From positions 37,795,211-37,855,210 of the forward strand of contig OX442314.1 in assembly GCA_949358305.1 (NCBI GenBank): a stretch of DNA of 60,000 nt. The letters run 5' to 3'. The notes below the pieces were generated by a model. The model ran no database searches, was not told the DNA's origin, and saw nothing but the letters and a program-made list of their open reading frames with translations. The stretch comes from Strigamia acuminata (lineage: Eukaryota; Arthropoda; Chilopoda; Geophilomorpha; Linotaeniidae). Positions 20,839 to 33,769 of this stretch are shown here, piece by piece (positions within the stretch are counted from its first letter, which is position 1; each line of letters begins with the position of its first letter). The translations under genes and the position numbers were made by a program.

Positions 20839-20989
20839 ACCATACGGAGGTCCAGAAATGGTACAATGCGATAAATGTGAAGAGTGGTTTCATAAAGGAT
20901 GTCTCAAGGACAGTAGTGATGTTATAGAGGATGAAAAGTGGTATTGCGAATATCGGTGCAAGAAACCAGTGCCACTAATTGAATTATAA
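20825..20989 (+). CDS. PHD zinc finger in the -1 frame after Gag
   Basis: The -1 frame relative to gag reads CSCCKPYGGPEMVQCDKCEE, then WFHKGCL and WYCEYRCK, with a stop at 20987-20989. All eight zinc ligands are present (C-x-C, C-x2-C, H-x2-C, C-x3-C), as are the Trp-Phe-His core and the Trp before the last pair. In chromatin proteins this domain reads histone H3 tails. Gag and PHD frames are both open across about 20740-20838, so a -1 frameshift could join them, though I see no canonical slippery heptamer. Alternatives are a 1-nt indel in an originally fused ORF, or insertion of a LINE ORF1-type PHD. Confidence 0.65.
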   Translation, partial: CSCCKPYGGPEMVQCDKCEEWFHKGCLKDSSDVIEDEKWYCEYRCKKPVPLIEL

Positions 20990-21099
20990 TAGCGTACTTC
21001 GCAGATTATCATTGTTAATAATTAAAATAAAAGTTTCTAAAAATTTACCTCTGAAGAAATAGATAAAAATAATTGTATTCTTGCAACTTTATGCTAAAT

Positions 21100-21163
21100 G
21101 TTGTGAGATATTTCTTGCAGCAAGTGCCAAAGTTGTGAGATATTTCTTGCAGCAACTGCCAAT
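21100..21163. repeat. 32-bp tandem duplication
   Basis: GTTGTGAGATATTTCTTGCA followed by GCAAGTGCCAAA occurs twice in direct tandem with few changes. Confidence 0.8.
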
Positions 21164-21245
21164 GCTGTGTCTGCCATAGTTGGCGATAATCAAGACTTCA
21201 TTCTTCTCAACAATACTACTTCGGTTGTCTTACATATTGTAAAGG

Positions 21246-21284
21246 TGCCTAGATGTGCTCCGAGGCAACCACAACTCATCCTAA
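21246..21284 (+). mobile_element. Degenerate Helitron-like 3' terminus
   Basis: TGCCTAGATGTGCTCCGAGGCAA is a decayed version of the hairpin at 7268-7292, again followed by exactly 12 nt and CTAA (21281-21284). It lies between the two unit copies. Confidence 0.35.
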
Positions 21285-21329
21285 AATGAGATTTACATTG
21301 TACAAATCAAAAGTGCTACAAGCAGATAT

Positions 21330-21778
21330 TGTTACGCGGTTAAAAGCCGCACCGTACACCAGCAAGCTTTTCCACGCAATGTTTACATCATTAGTTAACA
21401 CCCACCAGATGTCGTTCGTTAAATCTACGTCTTGGACCAATCAATCATTATTGGCATAGGGGGTTTTCAAGGTATAACTTATAAGAGCTTGCAGAGCCTT
21501 AGCTAGGCAGTTCTCCTACACCTCTCACTTTAAGCACATGTCAGCCAGCGTATGGTATGACTAACTTGAAGTGAGAACTTTATTTGCTTAACAGTGTTAT
21601 CCATACTTTAGTTATCTTTATTTGTGTTTGATTTAGTCTATTTGATTTAGTGTTTTCTTTAACCTTTTAACTTAGTTTCTTATGATTTCTAGTGTTGAGT
21701 TTACTTGATTTATATATTGATTTATTAAAGCCTAATGTATAGCACTATAGGATGTATAGGATTTCTAACATTCTAACA
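21330..21778 (+). mobile_element. Candidate solo LTR spanning the junction into copy 2
   Basis: Starts TGTTACGCGG and ends ATTCTAACA (TGTTA/TAACA inverted ends), about 449 bp. A TATA-like CTTATAAG at 21478 lies about 30 bp before CAGTTCT (21508), a plausible promoter and start. No target-site duplication is visible, so the limits are uncertain. Bases 1-59 are the matching right end of the same sequence in copy 1. Confidence 0.35.
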
Positions 21779-21857
21779 ATCGCAGAGCAGGCAACGGATT
21801 CCTAGGCAAAACTGGCACTGTTGCCCTTAGGAATGTTGCGCCTAGTGCGGAACATCC

Positions 21858-22377
21858 GGAAACACAGTATTACAACAATAACGTTTTCGCCTTTCCGTCC
21901 AGCCTTGTGCAATTATTGATGTCACCGAACCGACAGGGATCATGGGATTGGCTGAAGAATTCGGATGACATCTCAAAACCACAACACAAGGCATGGTTCT
22001 TCCCAATCCCAGCAGGGGAGCATTGGATGATGTAATTCATGATGTAATACATCATGTATTACATCATTACGATTTGCCCCGAAACCCACCTAACTTGGTG
22101 CTGTATGGCCCATCAGGTCCAAAGCAATCGAACCGGGAAAATATCCACACGAATCTCACAGGCGCCAGAATTTATTTACAAAACCATGAGAGATGAGAAC
22201 CACCAAAAATGGACCCTGACTCATGTGAACCGACCATTTTATACTTCGCCCAGCGCGATCTCATAGATCATAATTTGATGATATTAGCAGGAGCGGACTA
22301 ATTAAGGCCGAAAAGCGAGAATAGCTTATGAGATAGTTCATAACGCCTTAGAGCCGTTTAGAGAGAAGGAGAATTAA
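21858..22377 (+). pseudogene. Ulp1/C48-like protease, broken (copy 2)
   Basis: Same sequence and the same stops as 139-658, including the palindromic expansion and the Asp-to-Gly change. The breaks therefore predate the duplication. Confidence 0.75.
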
Positions 22378-22930
22378 AATGTTTTTTTGTTTGTTAGTGG
22401 TTTTTTTGATGTTTTTCCACTAATCTATTGTTTTTTGTGAAAACCCATTCGATTTTACAAGCGATGTTTAATTGAGAAAGTTCAATTTATTTTACTTGCC
22501 TTTATTATTTGTGTAACTTTTCTTTAAATTGAGATTCATATTCAAAAAGGGGTTTGATTTTTACAACTTGCATCAAAATTGTTGAATAAAATACTTGATA
22601 TTACTTTGTTCTTTACAATTTATATTACTAGTATTGGTTGTAAATTCAGCGCCATTCTGCACTTAATATTTTTTTTGATATTATTTATATTATTTATATT
22701 ATCATGTGGATTCTATCTTGAAGTTCTTTTACATTTACACATCCATTTTCTTATTAGAGCTACCGGTAGTGTTTTCTTTCCAGGCATATTTTTTCTGTTA
22801 ATAATTTATAATCGATCGTTTTCCACGATTATTTTGGTGTATATTTGTGGCAAAGTGGTTTCTGTGGCTCGGTGGAATTCAAAGTAAATAGAAGTAGCAA
22901 CACTAAAAACTTTATAACGATGAAATTGAA

Positions 22931-24296
22931 TTGCAGAATGACCTAGTTCCATCTGTCTGCAACATGGCAAATTTACAACATTCAAAACCACAACATCAGT
23001 ACCTACCGCAGCAGCCGATACAGCTGCCGCCGGTAAATTTGGAGGGAATCCCGCCAAATCTTCACGTGGCCTGGAGAGAGGAATGGCCGGGGGTCTTTGA
23101 ACAGATCCATAACATTTGAAAAAACCAAATGCAACAATCATACCAGACCACCCCCCATGCCAATCGGTCAATGACGGCAAGTCGGGAGAAATATGTCTAC
23201 AATGAAACTGCAGAACAGCAGAAGAAGCCCGAATCGCCTAGATAGGAATTAAAGTGACCACGGTCCCTTCGAACACACATGAAGGAACTCAGATAATATC
23301 TACAGCAATGGGATCTCCATCAGTATATACTTCCGAAAAAAGCATTGAGATGAGTGATGCAAGCATGACGCCCCAAAATCAAAATAAGAAGCGGCCGCGT
23401 CGGGAAGACACACCTACAGGCGTAGGGATAGAATTGAGTCCGATGGAACTAGCGGAGAGGGTTCCGAACTCAATTAAGGAGATTACAAGAGTCACAACCC
23501 AGGAAAAAGGCTCCAAAATTCACTTCATGAAACCAGAGCAAGCGGCGGTCAGGGATGAACTTGATACAAGCTCAAGAAGCTTTACAAGAGGGGCCTATGG
23601 CGTCGAGAGAGAATGGTAGACAGTACTCAGAGGTCGTACAACAGGGAAGGGGCCCCAGACCCCGACCCCGACCGCGACGCGATCCCTGGCCAGGGACCTG
23701 ATGTTTAGAGATGATATCGACATCGCCTTCATTCAAGAGTTGTATATCGAAGCTACGGAAATGGGTTTGCAGTTGTAGATGACGTCAGAGAAGGGCACCT
23801 GGACCAGAGAGTTTCTCCCGGAGATCCATGATTCAGCCGGCCTGTCTTTTTCTTCACCCATGACATGGCTGATCACAAACCACAGGCCCTTTAATGCCTA
23901 CTTCAGCCGGTTCCAATTGCGCGAGACGGGCCCCTATTGCGAGGACGTGGGCGAGTGTGACGATGCTAACCATCGCCTATTCCACTGCACGGAGGCCAAC
24001 AGGTTTCGCGCCCGCTTCTCCTTAGAGCGGGCGTGTCTGGGGACGACCGCTGGGTGGCCAAAACCATCCAGCCTCCTGGAAACCACCAGTATCGAGGCCT
24101 TTCGTCGATTGGCCCCGGTGCTGGCCTCCTATGATTCCATTCTTAATCCCTAACCCCCCCCCCCCCCCTTCCCACCCTTCCAAATAGAGTCTTTCCCCAA
24201 CTTTTAGAATAATCCACTTCCGGAATGTACTTTGTTTTGGCGGCCCTTTGTCCATAGATGGGTCGCCGTTACAAATAAATACATTCATGTCTGCAC
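22931..24296 (+). pseudogene. Truncated R1/jockey-type LINE (copy 2)
   Basis: Same three-piece structure as 1212-2575. Differs mainly by a longer poly-C tract after the ORF2 stop. Confidence 0.75.
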
Positions 24297-24990
24297 CAGG
24301 GATTTGTATCTACATAATTGTTTTTGACCTCTGTTTTGCAGTGAAGTATTTAGGGGTCACTTTTCTCTGCTTGTCACATATTTATATTTAATATTTAATT
24401 TTATTCTTATAATTTAGTTCACGCAAACTTGAGTTGTCATTATTTCTACACCAAGGACCATTCTTTGCAGAACAAAACAAAAGCAAACATTATTTTTCAA
24501 AGATTGATCGAGTCACGTGCCTTTAAGGACCATAGCATCCATCTGTTCTTAGTGTGTGCACAAGGAGAAATACTACCTGGTTTTAGAATAAAAGAGAAAG
24601 AATATCTGCAATAAACAACATTTCTGAGAGTTTAAATTATGTTTTAAAGTGTTTGATTAACTGGGATGAACTTCCTGCTGATACTTTTGAGCTTATTTTT
24701 CACTACTTAATTTGTTATTATCTCAATGAGTTTCACCGGGTAGGGTTGAAGGACGCGCCCGATTGGCGGATACTGCCGTGCAAGTAGCAGAAAGACGGAT
24801 AGAGGGACTTACAGATCTAAGGAATTTAAGCCGGTTGTACGAAAAGTTCAGTAAAATTCCCAACAAAAGTCATGATTTGAGGTTGGATGTCAGCGCTGGG
24901 TGTAGGAGAACTTTGCATTATGAATGGTCTTGATGATAGAGAGGCTTATTTGGTTATAATAGAAACATTTCTCAAAAATTCTCAATTTGT

Positions 24991-25299
24991 ATACTACCAA
25001 AGATTTCATCTTCCATGCCGTAAGTCTAAAAAAGTTATAGCATTGTCTGAAAAAAGAAAATTGAAGTACTTATTTGGCCTGCCAACTCGCCAGATTTAAA
25101 TCCAATTGAAAATATTAGGAAGTGTATACGAAAAACAGAGCTTTAAACTGAGAAAACAGCTACCAAAGTTGAATTAATCGTAAGGTTAAGACGAATTTGG
25201 CATGCAATTACACTGGACATTTGTAACCATCTTATCGAATCAATACCGCGCCGAATTCAAGCTGTAATTAATGCAAGAGGACATCCAACAAAGTACTAA
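24991..25299 (+). pseudogene. Tc1/mariner transposase remnant (copy 2)
   Basis: Matches 3270-3578, but with about a dozen substitutions in roughly 370 bp, while the flanks are almost free of differences. One change alters the Trp of the conserved ENIW motif. Confidence 0.75.
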
Positions 25300-26790
25300 A
25301 TATTATTGCTTAAAATTTTATGAAATATTAAGGGCAATAAAAGTTTTTCGAAACAAATTTTCCATCTTTTTAAAACTTATGAAACACTTGCTTTTTGCAA
25401 AGATGCAATTGTAGAAAAAATATTCACTTTTTGAATCATACATATGGATTTATTTGAAGTATCATAAGTTATATGGATAGACCTGTTCACTCATCAATGC
25501 AAAAGTTCAAGTTTAATTATCTATCACTTTTGAACTCATGCAGTTCATAATACAATAATTTTTGCCACCTTTCTCATCCAAGGTCGTTTCTCCTCCAGAA
25601 ATCTCATCACCAAAAATGTCATGATAATCGCAGTGTTGGTTTATTTAATATTTGTATTGTATTTACAAGATGTATTTACTGTATAACTGCTTGTTATAAT
25701 AGTCTTTGTATTGGCCTCTAATGAGAACCCTTTATATTATTCGATCATTTGCTCTAGCATCTTTGTATACCATGTTATATGAACCAGTGAGTATTGTGGC
25801 ACCACCTAGTGTAGATTTTATGTACCTTTTGTTTGTTAACATTGGTTGTGCTCGCTTTGTAGTGTGCAGCTAACTAGCGCACAGCCAGCAATAAATGCTC
25901 TTCAATATTTGCTTTTCATCAAAGCTATGTCCAGCTGGTATTTCAACACCATTCATTCCCTACACTGCAATGAATAACCTCAATGAAATCACGTTTTCTA
26001 AACGCCTCATTTGAAAATAAATAGAGATCTCCAAATAATGAAAGATTACTAGTAAATTGTGCACATTTAAATTTTTTGGCATCGATTTGAAGAAAATTGT
26101 GCAGGTCAATATTAATGCCCACATTAATGACCAAGATTAAAACGTTTCAAAATATGCTTTTACAATTGCAATGGGCATATACTCTGTAATTTAATTTTTA
26201 TTTTACTTTTTGTTTACTATTTTGAATTTTTGTGATTCTTGGTATTACTTTGTTAAGTCATTTATCTTTACAATTTATATTACTAGTATTGGTTGTAAGT
26301 TAAATTCAGAGCTATTATGCAAATTAATATTTTTTTTTGGTATTATTTATATTGTTTATATTATCATGTGGATTCTATTTTGAAGTACTTTTACATAAAC
26401 ATATCCATTTTCTTATTAGAGCTACCAGTAGCATTTTCTTTCTGAGCATATTTTTTCTGTTAATAATTTATAATTTGATTTTATTATTATAATTTAGTTC
26501 ATGCAAACTGGAGTTCTTTACTCCAACGGCAACGACCCATTGAATTGAACCAACAGACAGTCGTTGTCGATATGGCTTGAGTTTAGTGATTATTCCTTTT
26601 TTACTGGAATGTTTCATCTTAATCGCACGATTGTGTAAGCAATCGAAATTATTTTATAAAATTTATTATACACTAACAAAATTTATTTTATTTTCAGATG
26701 TGAAAAAGAGGCCTGTAAAACTGGTTGATTTCAGTTTCTTTTGATGTTCACGGCGAGCCGGCCACACAGAATCAGCGATAGACCAAGTGG
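25300..26790. other. AT-rich intergenic region (copy 2)
   Basis: Same content as 3579-5069: the CTCF-like motif at about 25798-25811, the minus-strand hypothetical ORF 25943-26134 and AT-rich repeat blocks. Confidence 0.5.
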
Positions 26791-27399
26791 GTGTGCAGAT
26801 TTGAGGTGTTCCTGGCCGCCGCGGATATTGTCGAGGACGGACATAAGCGAGCGATGTTCTTACATTACGCTGGAGAAAGTGTGTATGACATTTTCGAGGC
26901 ATTGTCTGTGATTGGAAAGGATTATGCAGCTGCTAAGACAGCTTTAACAGACTACTTTGTACCTACAAAGGATATGGATTTTTGTGTCTATTCATTTAGG
27001 ATGAGTAAGCAGGAGATTGACGAGACAGTCGATAAGTTTTGCGCCCGGTTGAGGAATTTGACAGTTGGTTGTGAGTTTACAGATTTGGACTGGGAGTTGA
27101 GGTCGCAAGTAATTTTTGGGACGTCTATGGCCAAGCTACGCCGTCAAGCGTTGAGGGAGGGTACATGGAAGTTAAAGGAAGTTTTGGATGCGGGAAGAGG
27201 ATACGAGGTGTCGGAGTGGCAGGCGAAGCGCATGGAGAAAACAGAGGTAGTGGAGCGAGGAGTGGAGATACCAGAACCAGTACCAATACCAGCACCAGCA
27301 CCAGCTCGACCAGAGCGAGAAGTGAGACCAGCGGAGCTCAGTTCACGTACACGAGTAATAAATACCACATTACCATTTAACATGACGTCCAGTTTTTAA
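26791..27399 (+). pseudogene. Ty3/gypsy Gag fragment (copy 2)
   Basis: Identical protein to 5070-5678, equally 5'-truncated, with the same Pro/Ala/Glu-rich tail. Confidence 0.8.
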
Positions 27400-27440
27400 T
27401 TCTTTTGAACGATATCATAATGGGCATGAGATCATGTGTC

Positions 27441-28401
27441 ACGCCCAGGTGCACACTGCAGTCTTCACTCTGTTCACGTTGATTATAGATTATAGATTAT
27501 AGATTAGATGTAAAATGGTAAATGCCACATTCATGTAGGGAATGCAGGCTTACAATACAAATTCAATGTAAATGCCACAATCATGTAGAGAATGCAGGCT
27601 TATAATACAAATTCAATGTAAATGCCACATTCATAAATGCTTACAACTCAGCTAGAAAAAAATCACAGAAAATTTCTAATGACCAGAGCTCTCTTCTAGT
27701 TCCACTGAGACAAATCATGTGCTCAGTTTATCCAGGGGTGACCACGTGGAGGTAGAGAGTTGGATTTTACACCCCCTAACAAATTATCCATGAATAAACA
27801 TAACTCGCGATAAGGTGAACAATTCATTCAAATAATAAAATTTAATACCAAGCTGGAGAAATCAAATCGGTAATTAACAAAATGACACTTTTAGACATGA
27901 AAGCCGCCAATTTTTATCAGAAAAATTTTCTAAAACAGTGAAAATTCTAGCCACTTCAATCACCTGAATTATTTTAACACATTTGCCACGCAGTGCTGAC
28001 GAAACGAACATTTTGGTCCAAAATATACTTAATGTTAAATTAAATAAACAGTTTGTGAATTTTATCACATACTCGAATGGTTTTCTTTTGGTATCGCCTT
28101 AAATAAATTTGACGAAATTACTGTCTTCCGAAGGCCAACTCGAACAATAATTCCATACAGAAATGTACCAACTAAAAAAGCAAGATAATTCAATAATGAG
28201 AACAAAGCTAAAAACACATGAGATTAGGCCGAGCACAAACCTGCGAGCGAGCTTCCATTGTCTCGAGCAACGTTGAAATGAGTACGGGGTCCACAAGCGT
28301 AAACACACTGCTCATTTTTCGAGAGAGAACAAATCTTACACTATACGACTCCCGTATTTTCTATAATTACACGAAAAAGAAAAGAAAAGAACACCACATT
28401 T
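27441..28401. repeat. Dispersed ~900-bp repeat (copy 2)
   Basis: Counterpart of 5720-6680; single-base differences only. Confidence 0.7.
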
Positions 28402-28609
28402 TTCTTTCTGCTACTTATTTTCCGTGTACATTACACTTGCATTTGATAGAATTTGCTCATTTTAATTGGCGTTTTATCAATTTTTGCATTTACATTTTTA
28501 TACGTATAAGTGTAAATGATATATTTATCACGAGTTTTATAAATTCCTCTAATCTCTATTTCATCAGCTCACTTGTCAGTTGAATTTCCTCAACACAACA
28601 TTCAATTCC

Positions 28610-28786
28610 ATGATTCGAGAGGTCATTGTTGTTGCGTTCATGATCCTTTTAGCGGTGGATCCACTCACGGCACAGGCACCCCAGCTTGTCGTATGGCCGA
28701 CGGACCACACGGTGGCCAACGATGGCATCGCAACCTTCTACTCGCTTACAAATAAGAACGAGTTTGCTTTGCTTGAAATAAATTGA
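28610..28786 (+). pseudogene. Signal peptide plus Ig-like start, captured exon (copy 2)
   Basis: Same coding sequence as 6889-7065, with the same relation to the Helitron-like end about 200 bp downstream. Confidence 0.45.
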
Positions 28787-28988
28787 ATTGAGAAAGGCAA
28801 AAAGTGTGAAAATTCAAATTATTCGATTTGTGTGTTATTGTTTTTATTGATTTTAACTTTGATAATTATAATTCAATTTAAGTTACGCATCTGACTAGTT
28901 GCACGTTCGGTCACCCCATTTCTTAAATCTAACATGAAAACTGTTGTGTACCTATACTGTATAACAACTGTAACCAACCATTGTAAGA

Positions 28989-29029
28989 TTGCCTAGGAGG
29001 TTCTCCTAGGCAACCTGCCTTTTTGCTGA
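28989..29029 (+). mobile_element. Helitron-like 3' terminus (copy 2)
   Basis: Perfect copy of the hairpin, 12-nt spacer and CTGA|T seen at 7268-7308. Confidence 0.55.
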
Positions 29030-30905
29030 TATAATAAAAATAGTTTTGACTCTAAATCTGATCGAGTCTTCTTTCCGCACCAAACAAAGATGGATGCCCC
29101 AAATAGAGATTTCTGCTCGTTCTTTCGCCCTTCTTGTTTTTGGATGTTTTCCTGGATTGTGGATTACTTTTTAGGTAAAGATTTGATCATATATTTTAGA
29201 ATGAGTTCTCTGGAGTCTGGTCTCCCAGTTTTATCATGTTTTCAGACGACTTAACGACGGTGCAGTATTTTGTGACGGCTGAAGTACACTTTACGGGCGA
29301 CTCGACCCGACCGACATTATCTGGAATTTCTCGCCGGTTCAGTTAGGTTAGGTGAGGTTAGGTGAGGTGACGGCAATTGGGTCAGGTTGAGTCGCCCATA
29401 TGTGGGATTCATCGATTTTCGACAAGTTCACCCGGGCCACCGATTACGATGTTGCATGATTTGGTATTGGTACATATTTGTTTGGGATAAATAAATATGG
29501 TCCAGCACTTGCCCGTAGTTGAGATGTGTAATTCGCCAGCGCTCCCAACAATGAAAATTCGGGTACTTTAACCATTGTAACTAGATACGTAATCTTCTCA
29601 AATCAAACTACTTAGTATACCGTAAATAGTTTGTATTTGAAATGATTTTTAGAACGAAAAGGACCGCTACGACTCTTGCTTCGTTTTGTGTGAAGGAGAC
29701 GCGATATTAGATATTAGAACTAGACTCGTGCTTTTCGCTGTTGAATAGGCAACACAATTCTGTTTTCAAGGTATTTTCCATGTCTGTATATCAAACTTAA
29801 TATCCATTATTGAATATTCCTTTCTATTAAACAAATTCTTCTCTTTCTAGATGCAGAAATATTGGAAATTGATTTCCTAGTCTGTGTTTTATTTATTTTT
29901 TTCTGGTTCAGCTGTTTCCGACTGCCCAAATGACCCTCTTTGGTTAATATTTCAGATAAGTATTTCCTTTTTCTGTTTTTTTTTTTTTTGACAAGGAATC
30001 GGTTCTTTGTGTTCTTTTTGATATCATTGTAGGTGCTTGTCCTCCCAGGCCTGTGAATGCCCCCATATTCACCTGGCTCGAAGGTTTTCTGCATTTTTAG
30101 TCCTTTTCTTTGTAATTGGTCATTACAAATCATTTATCACGAAAAAACGGTCGTTTTTGGTCCAGCAGTGGTTCCTCGGCCAATTTGGGCGTTTTTTTTC
30201 TTTTTTTTTTCTTTCAGCTGTTTTGACCACCCAACGGCACGTGGACGGCCCGGACGGTGCGTGCGGGACGTGGAACGTGGTACGTGGCGACTAGTGATTA
30301 TTTTTCCTGCGGACAATCTATTAAACGAAGTCGCTCAAGTCTCAGTTGGTCGTTTTTTAATTCTATTCACTTATTGGTTATTTAGAAGGAGAGAGGTCCA
30401 TTTAGATCCTCTATTGACGTTCCTACCCCTTTTCCTTTCCCACTCGATGGTTTCACAACTAGTATTGAGAACGCACTAAAATATTTTAGCACTAAAAGGT
30501 AAACATAAACAAAATGTCTAATTGGCCCAGCATGGTTTTTTCCCAATTTTTAATGATTTGTAAGCTTCCGTAATTTTTAGTGTAAGTTTTTAACAATGTA
30601 TTTTGTTTTCTTTTCATCACATGCTATTGTTGAGCACATGGTGAAACATTAATGTAACAAACTCAGTTCTAATTTGAATTTCGAATAAACCAGACGTTAT
30701 TTTGAATTACGCTACAATCAACCACTATACATCTGCAGAGAATTGCTGGTGAGCAATTTCCTTTCCACGCCTTCAGTTGTTGACCTGCAACACCACTGCT
30801 GCAACCCGACGTCAAGGAACAACAGCTGAACAAGGAAGGGAAGGCCGGAAAAGTGGGTCATTACGGCGACCCATTTTGATTAAACATACATAATCCTCTT
30901 GTATC
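29030..30905. other. Intergenic region with scattered repeats (copy 2)
   Basis: Same content as 7309-9180. A small cluster of substitutions lies around 30147-30170, and the oligo-T run is one base shorter. Confidence 0.45.
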
Positions 30906-31266
30906 ATACTCCATCATTCAGCCTGCAGCGGAGATTGAGTTAGCATCTGCCGGTTTTGCCCCGTCATTCTGGGTGAATGTCACCCTGCATAATTCTACTG
31001 GTAACTCAGTTACCGCCGCCACCATTTCCCTGCCAACCGTGCCTGTTGTAAATACCGAACCAACAACAGCCCCACGCCAATCTGGACAACCCCGTGGGTG
31101 TCACCAATGCCACAAAGAGTTTGGGTTATGCGGGAAGGACGAGCTGCCAGAAGACAACAAACGGCTCTCCGACCAATTAGACAGATTAGAGAATGGTTCC
31201 GATGAAACAGAGAGAGACTTTAGCATTACAGAAAAGACATCTGGCCGGTTTACACAGTGCCATTGA
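30906..31266 (+). CDS. Hypothetical protein, possibly an exon (copy 2)
   Basis: Counterpart of 9186-9546, with one silent change seen. No family recognised. Confidence 0.3.
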
Positions 31267-31454
31267 TTATTATTTTTGGGGTGAGGGTTGTGTGTAGCTG
31301 TTTTAGTGATTTTGGATAGAATTAGTTAATTTTTGTTTTTGGGGTTTTACATTTCCTTTTGTGGTGTTACATTTTTTTTGGCTTTTGGTTCCTTTGTTGC
31401 ATTGCTTTCAACCAAGAGATGTGTATGAATTTGTAGATTTGGTTGAGTTTAGAG

Positions 31455-31735
31455 AGTTTTTAAACTTTATTTTATTTTGGGATGTCCAACTTGCGGCCCA
31501 ACATAAATTTTTAAAACATTTACATACGGTATATATTTTTAGATGCGACAATTGTAATTGTGTTTTCCCTGCAGATAATCTATTTTATAAGGTTTTTAAA
31601 AAAAATACATTTTTTAAATATATACGGAGTACATTTTTTTAGCGATCTGATAATGTTGTGTCCAGCACCACGCCAACATTAACAACAGCAATAGATAAAA
31701 TCCGGCTAAGTTTTCCAACTAATAATTTCGTGTAA
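31455..31735 (+). pseudogene. Zinc-motif FPADNL gene remnant (copy 2)
   Basis: Same exon-like pieces as 9735-10015 (31543 onward and 31643-31735), lacking the middle part with CKC. Confidence 0.5.
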
Positions 31736-32270
31736 AAAACATGAAAAATTCTAAATGTGCAATAATTACAAAGCCAGTCACAAATTTTGTAAAAAAAAAT
31801 GCGTTTTTGAACAACATGATTCAACTCGTTCTAAATTTCATATAATGTATGCTTTATAGATGTTATTGGTGTCGTGAAATTGTACGAGAATTCACAAGTT
31901 GGCGAGTTGATGAGTTTGCAAATATCATATTCGATTGCCCTCCACTCTCGTGTAAATATGCAATTGGATTTGCAAGTTTTCAACTGTTTTTTTTTTATTA
32001 TTTCAATATTTTTTTAGAGTACTGTATTTAATTTTATTTATTTATTTATTTATTATTTTCTATTCTCATGGTTGGTACTATTTGTAGGAATATGAAGTGA
32101 GTGGTCAAAAGTAAGCTTATATGAAATTAAAAAAGATTTTCACCACTTGAAAGATTAAAAACCAATCTCTAAATTTTGTTTAAGTAATCATTTCTTGTTC
32201 CTGCTGGATCTTTTAACCAGAAATAATGTTTTATTAATTCTGAAGTTGCTCTGCATCCCTCCTGTGCTCT

Positions 32271-32483
32271 CTAACGACCATACTGAAATCCTATTTTCTT
32301 ATTACCTTTATGGGCCTTATAAAGGTACAAACTATAAAGTCTTCCTTTTGGAAAAACTGTTGGTACTTTAGCAATCAACGAATCATCAATTCTACTATTC
32401 GTTGCATCTAATAAAATGGTTGAGGCATCACTTGAAGACAAATCTTTGCTACCCATCTGTTTATGAATTTGCACTACAGTCAT
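32271..32483 (-). CDS. Hypothetical 70-residue ORF (copy 2)
   Basis: Identical product to 10552-10764. No domain recognised. Confidence 0.3.
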   Translation of the reverse strand: MTVVQIHKQMGSKDLSSSDASTILLDATNSRIDDSLIAKVPTVFPKGRLYSLYLYKAHKGNKKIGFQYGR

Positions 32484-32824
32484 AATTCAAGATCAACTTC
32501 AAAAAACAGCTTAACTGCTAACACAAGGCAATCTACATTATGGTCTGACAATGCAAATCCAAAAGAATTAATCTATTAATCAAGTTTTTCATCTTTAGTT
32601 TATTATTTTGGCTTTAAATTGTTTGTTTTACGGTAGATTGGTTTTTATGACGTTCTCCCTGGTCTGTTAAGTTCTGGCCTAGTGAACTGTTTGAAAAAGT
32701 TTGATTATTATTTCCTGTATGGAAATTTATTGATTTAACTCACATAATCTTTTTAATCTAAGAAAAAAAAGCAAAAAGAGTAAAATAAAACATCCGGCTG
32801 GCAACGCTGGCATCGTGCAGAATT

Positions 32825-32993
32825 CACCAAAAATGGACTCTGACTCATGTGGACCGACCATTTTATACTTCGCCGGGCACTATCTCATAATAATTTGATA
32901 TTAGCAGGAGCGGACTAATTAAGACCGAGAAGCGAGAAGAGCTTGTGAGATAGTTCATATCGCCTTAGAGCCATTTAAAAAGGAGAATTAAAA
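32825..32993 (+). pseudogene. Ulp1/C48-like protease tail fragment (copy 2)
   Basis: Counterpart of 11100-11268, keeping the DSDSCGPTILYFA core. Confidence 0.6.
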
Positions 32994-33414
32994 TGTTTTT
33001 TTGTTTGTTAGTGTAATTTTTGATGTTTTTTCACTAATCCATTGTTTTTTGTGAAAACCCATTTGATTTTTCATGTGATGTTTAATTGAGAAAAATCAAT
33101 TTATTTTACTTGTCTTTTTTATTTGTGTAACTTTTCTTTAAATTGAGATTCATATTCAAAAAGAGGTTGTATTTTATAACTTGCATCAATTAGTAGACCA
33201 AATTCCAAGAATCACTCATTTGTTCTAATTGTTTTTTCACTCTCCTTTTAGAGCTCATCATGTTTTGTTTTGTTAGTGTGTCATATTCTGTAACACTTTA
33301 TATTTGTCAAGTTTGTTAAGTTTGTTAAGTTTCTAATACTGGTGAGTTTTGATTCGATTATTTATGTTTATTTTGGATTACATTCAGTTTTTTGGGGTTT
33401 TCATTTAATTTTTT

Positions 33415-33648
33415 GTTTCTATTTGATTTTTTGTTTCTATTTGATTTTTTGCGTTTATTTCATGTGTTTATTTGATTTTTTGCGTTTATTTCATGTGTTT
33501 ATTTGATTTTTGCGTTTATTTCATGTGTTTATTTGATTTTTTGCGTTTATTTCATGTGTTTATTTGATTTTTTGCGTTTATTTCATGTGTTTATTTGATT
33601 TTTTGCGTTTATTTCATGTGTTTATTTGATTTTTTGCGTTTATTTCAT
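33415..33648. repeat. 31-bp minisatellite, about 7 units (copy 2)
   Basis: Same unit as 11690-12300 but only about seven copies, one lacking a T. The CACG and ATATC variants are absent. Confidence 0.9.
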
Positions 33649-33769
33649 AAAAAAAAAACTAACTACCTTTGCACAAATGCACAAACTGCACAACTGACAC
33701 ATCGACAACGATGTCAATTTAAATCCCACAATCCAGTCAAATTGAAATGTTTACCAACGACTGATTGAA

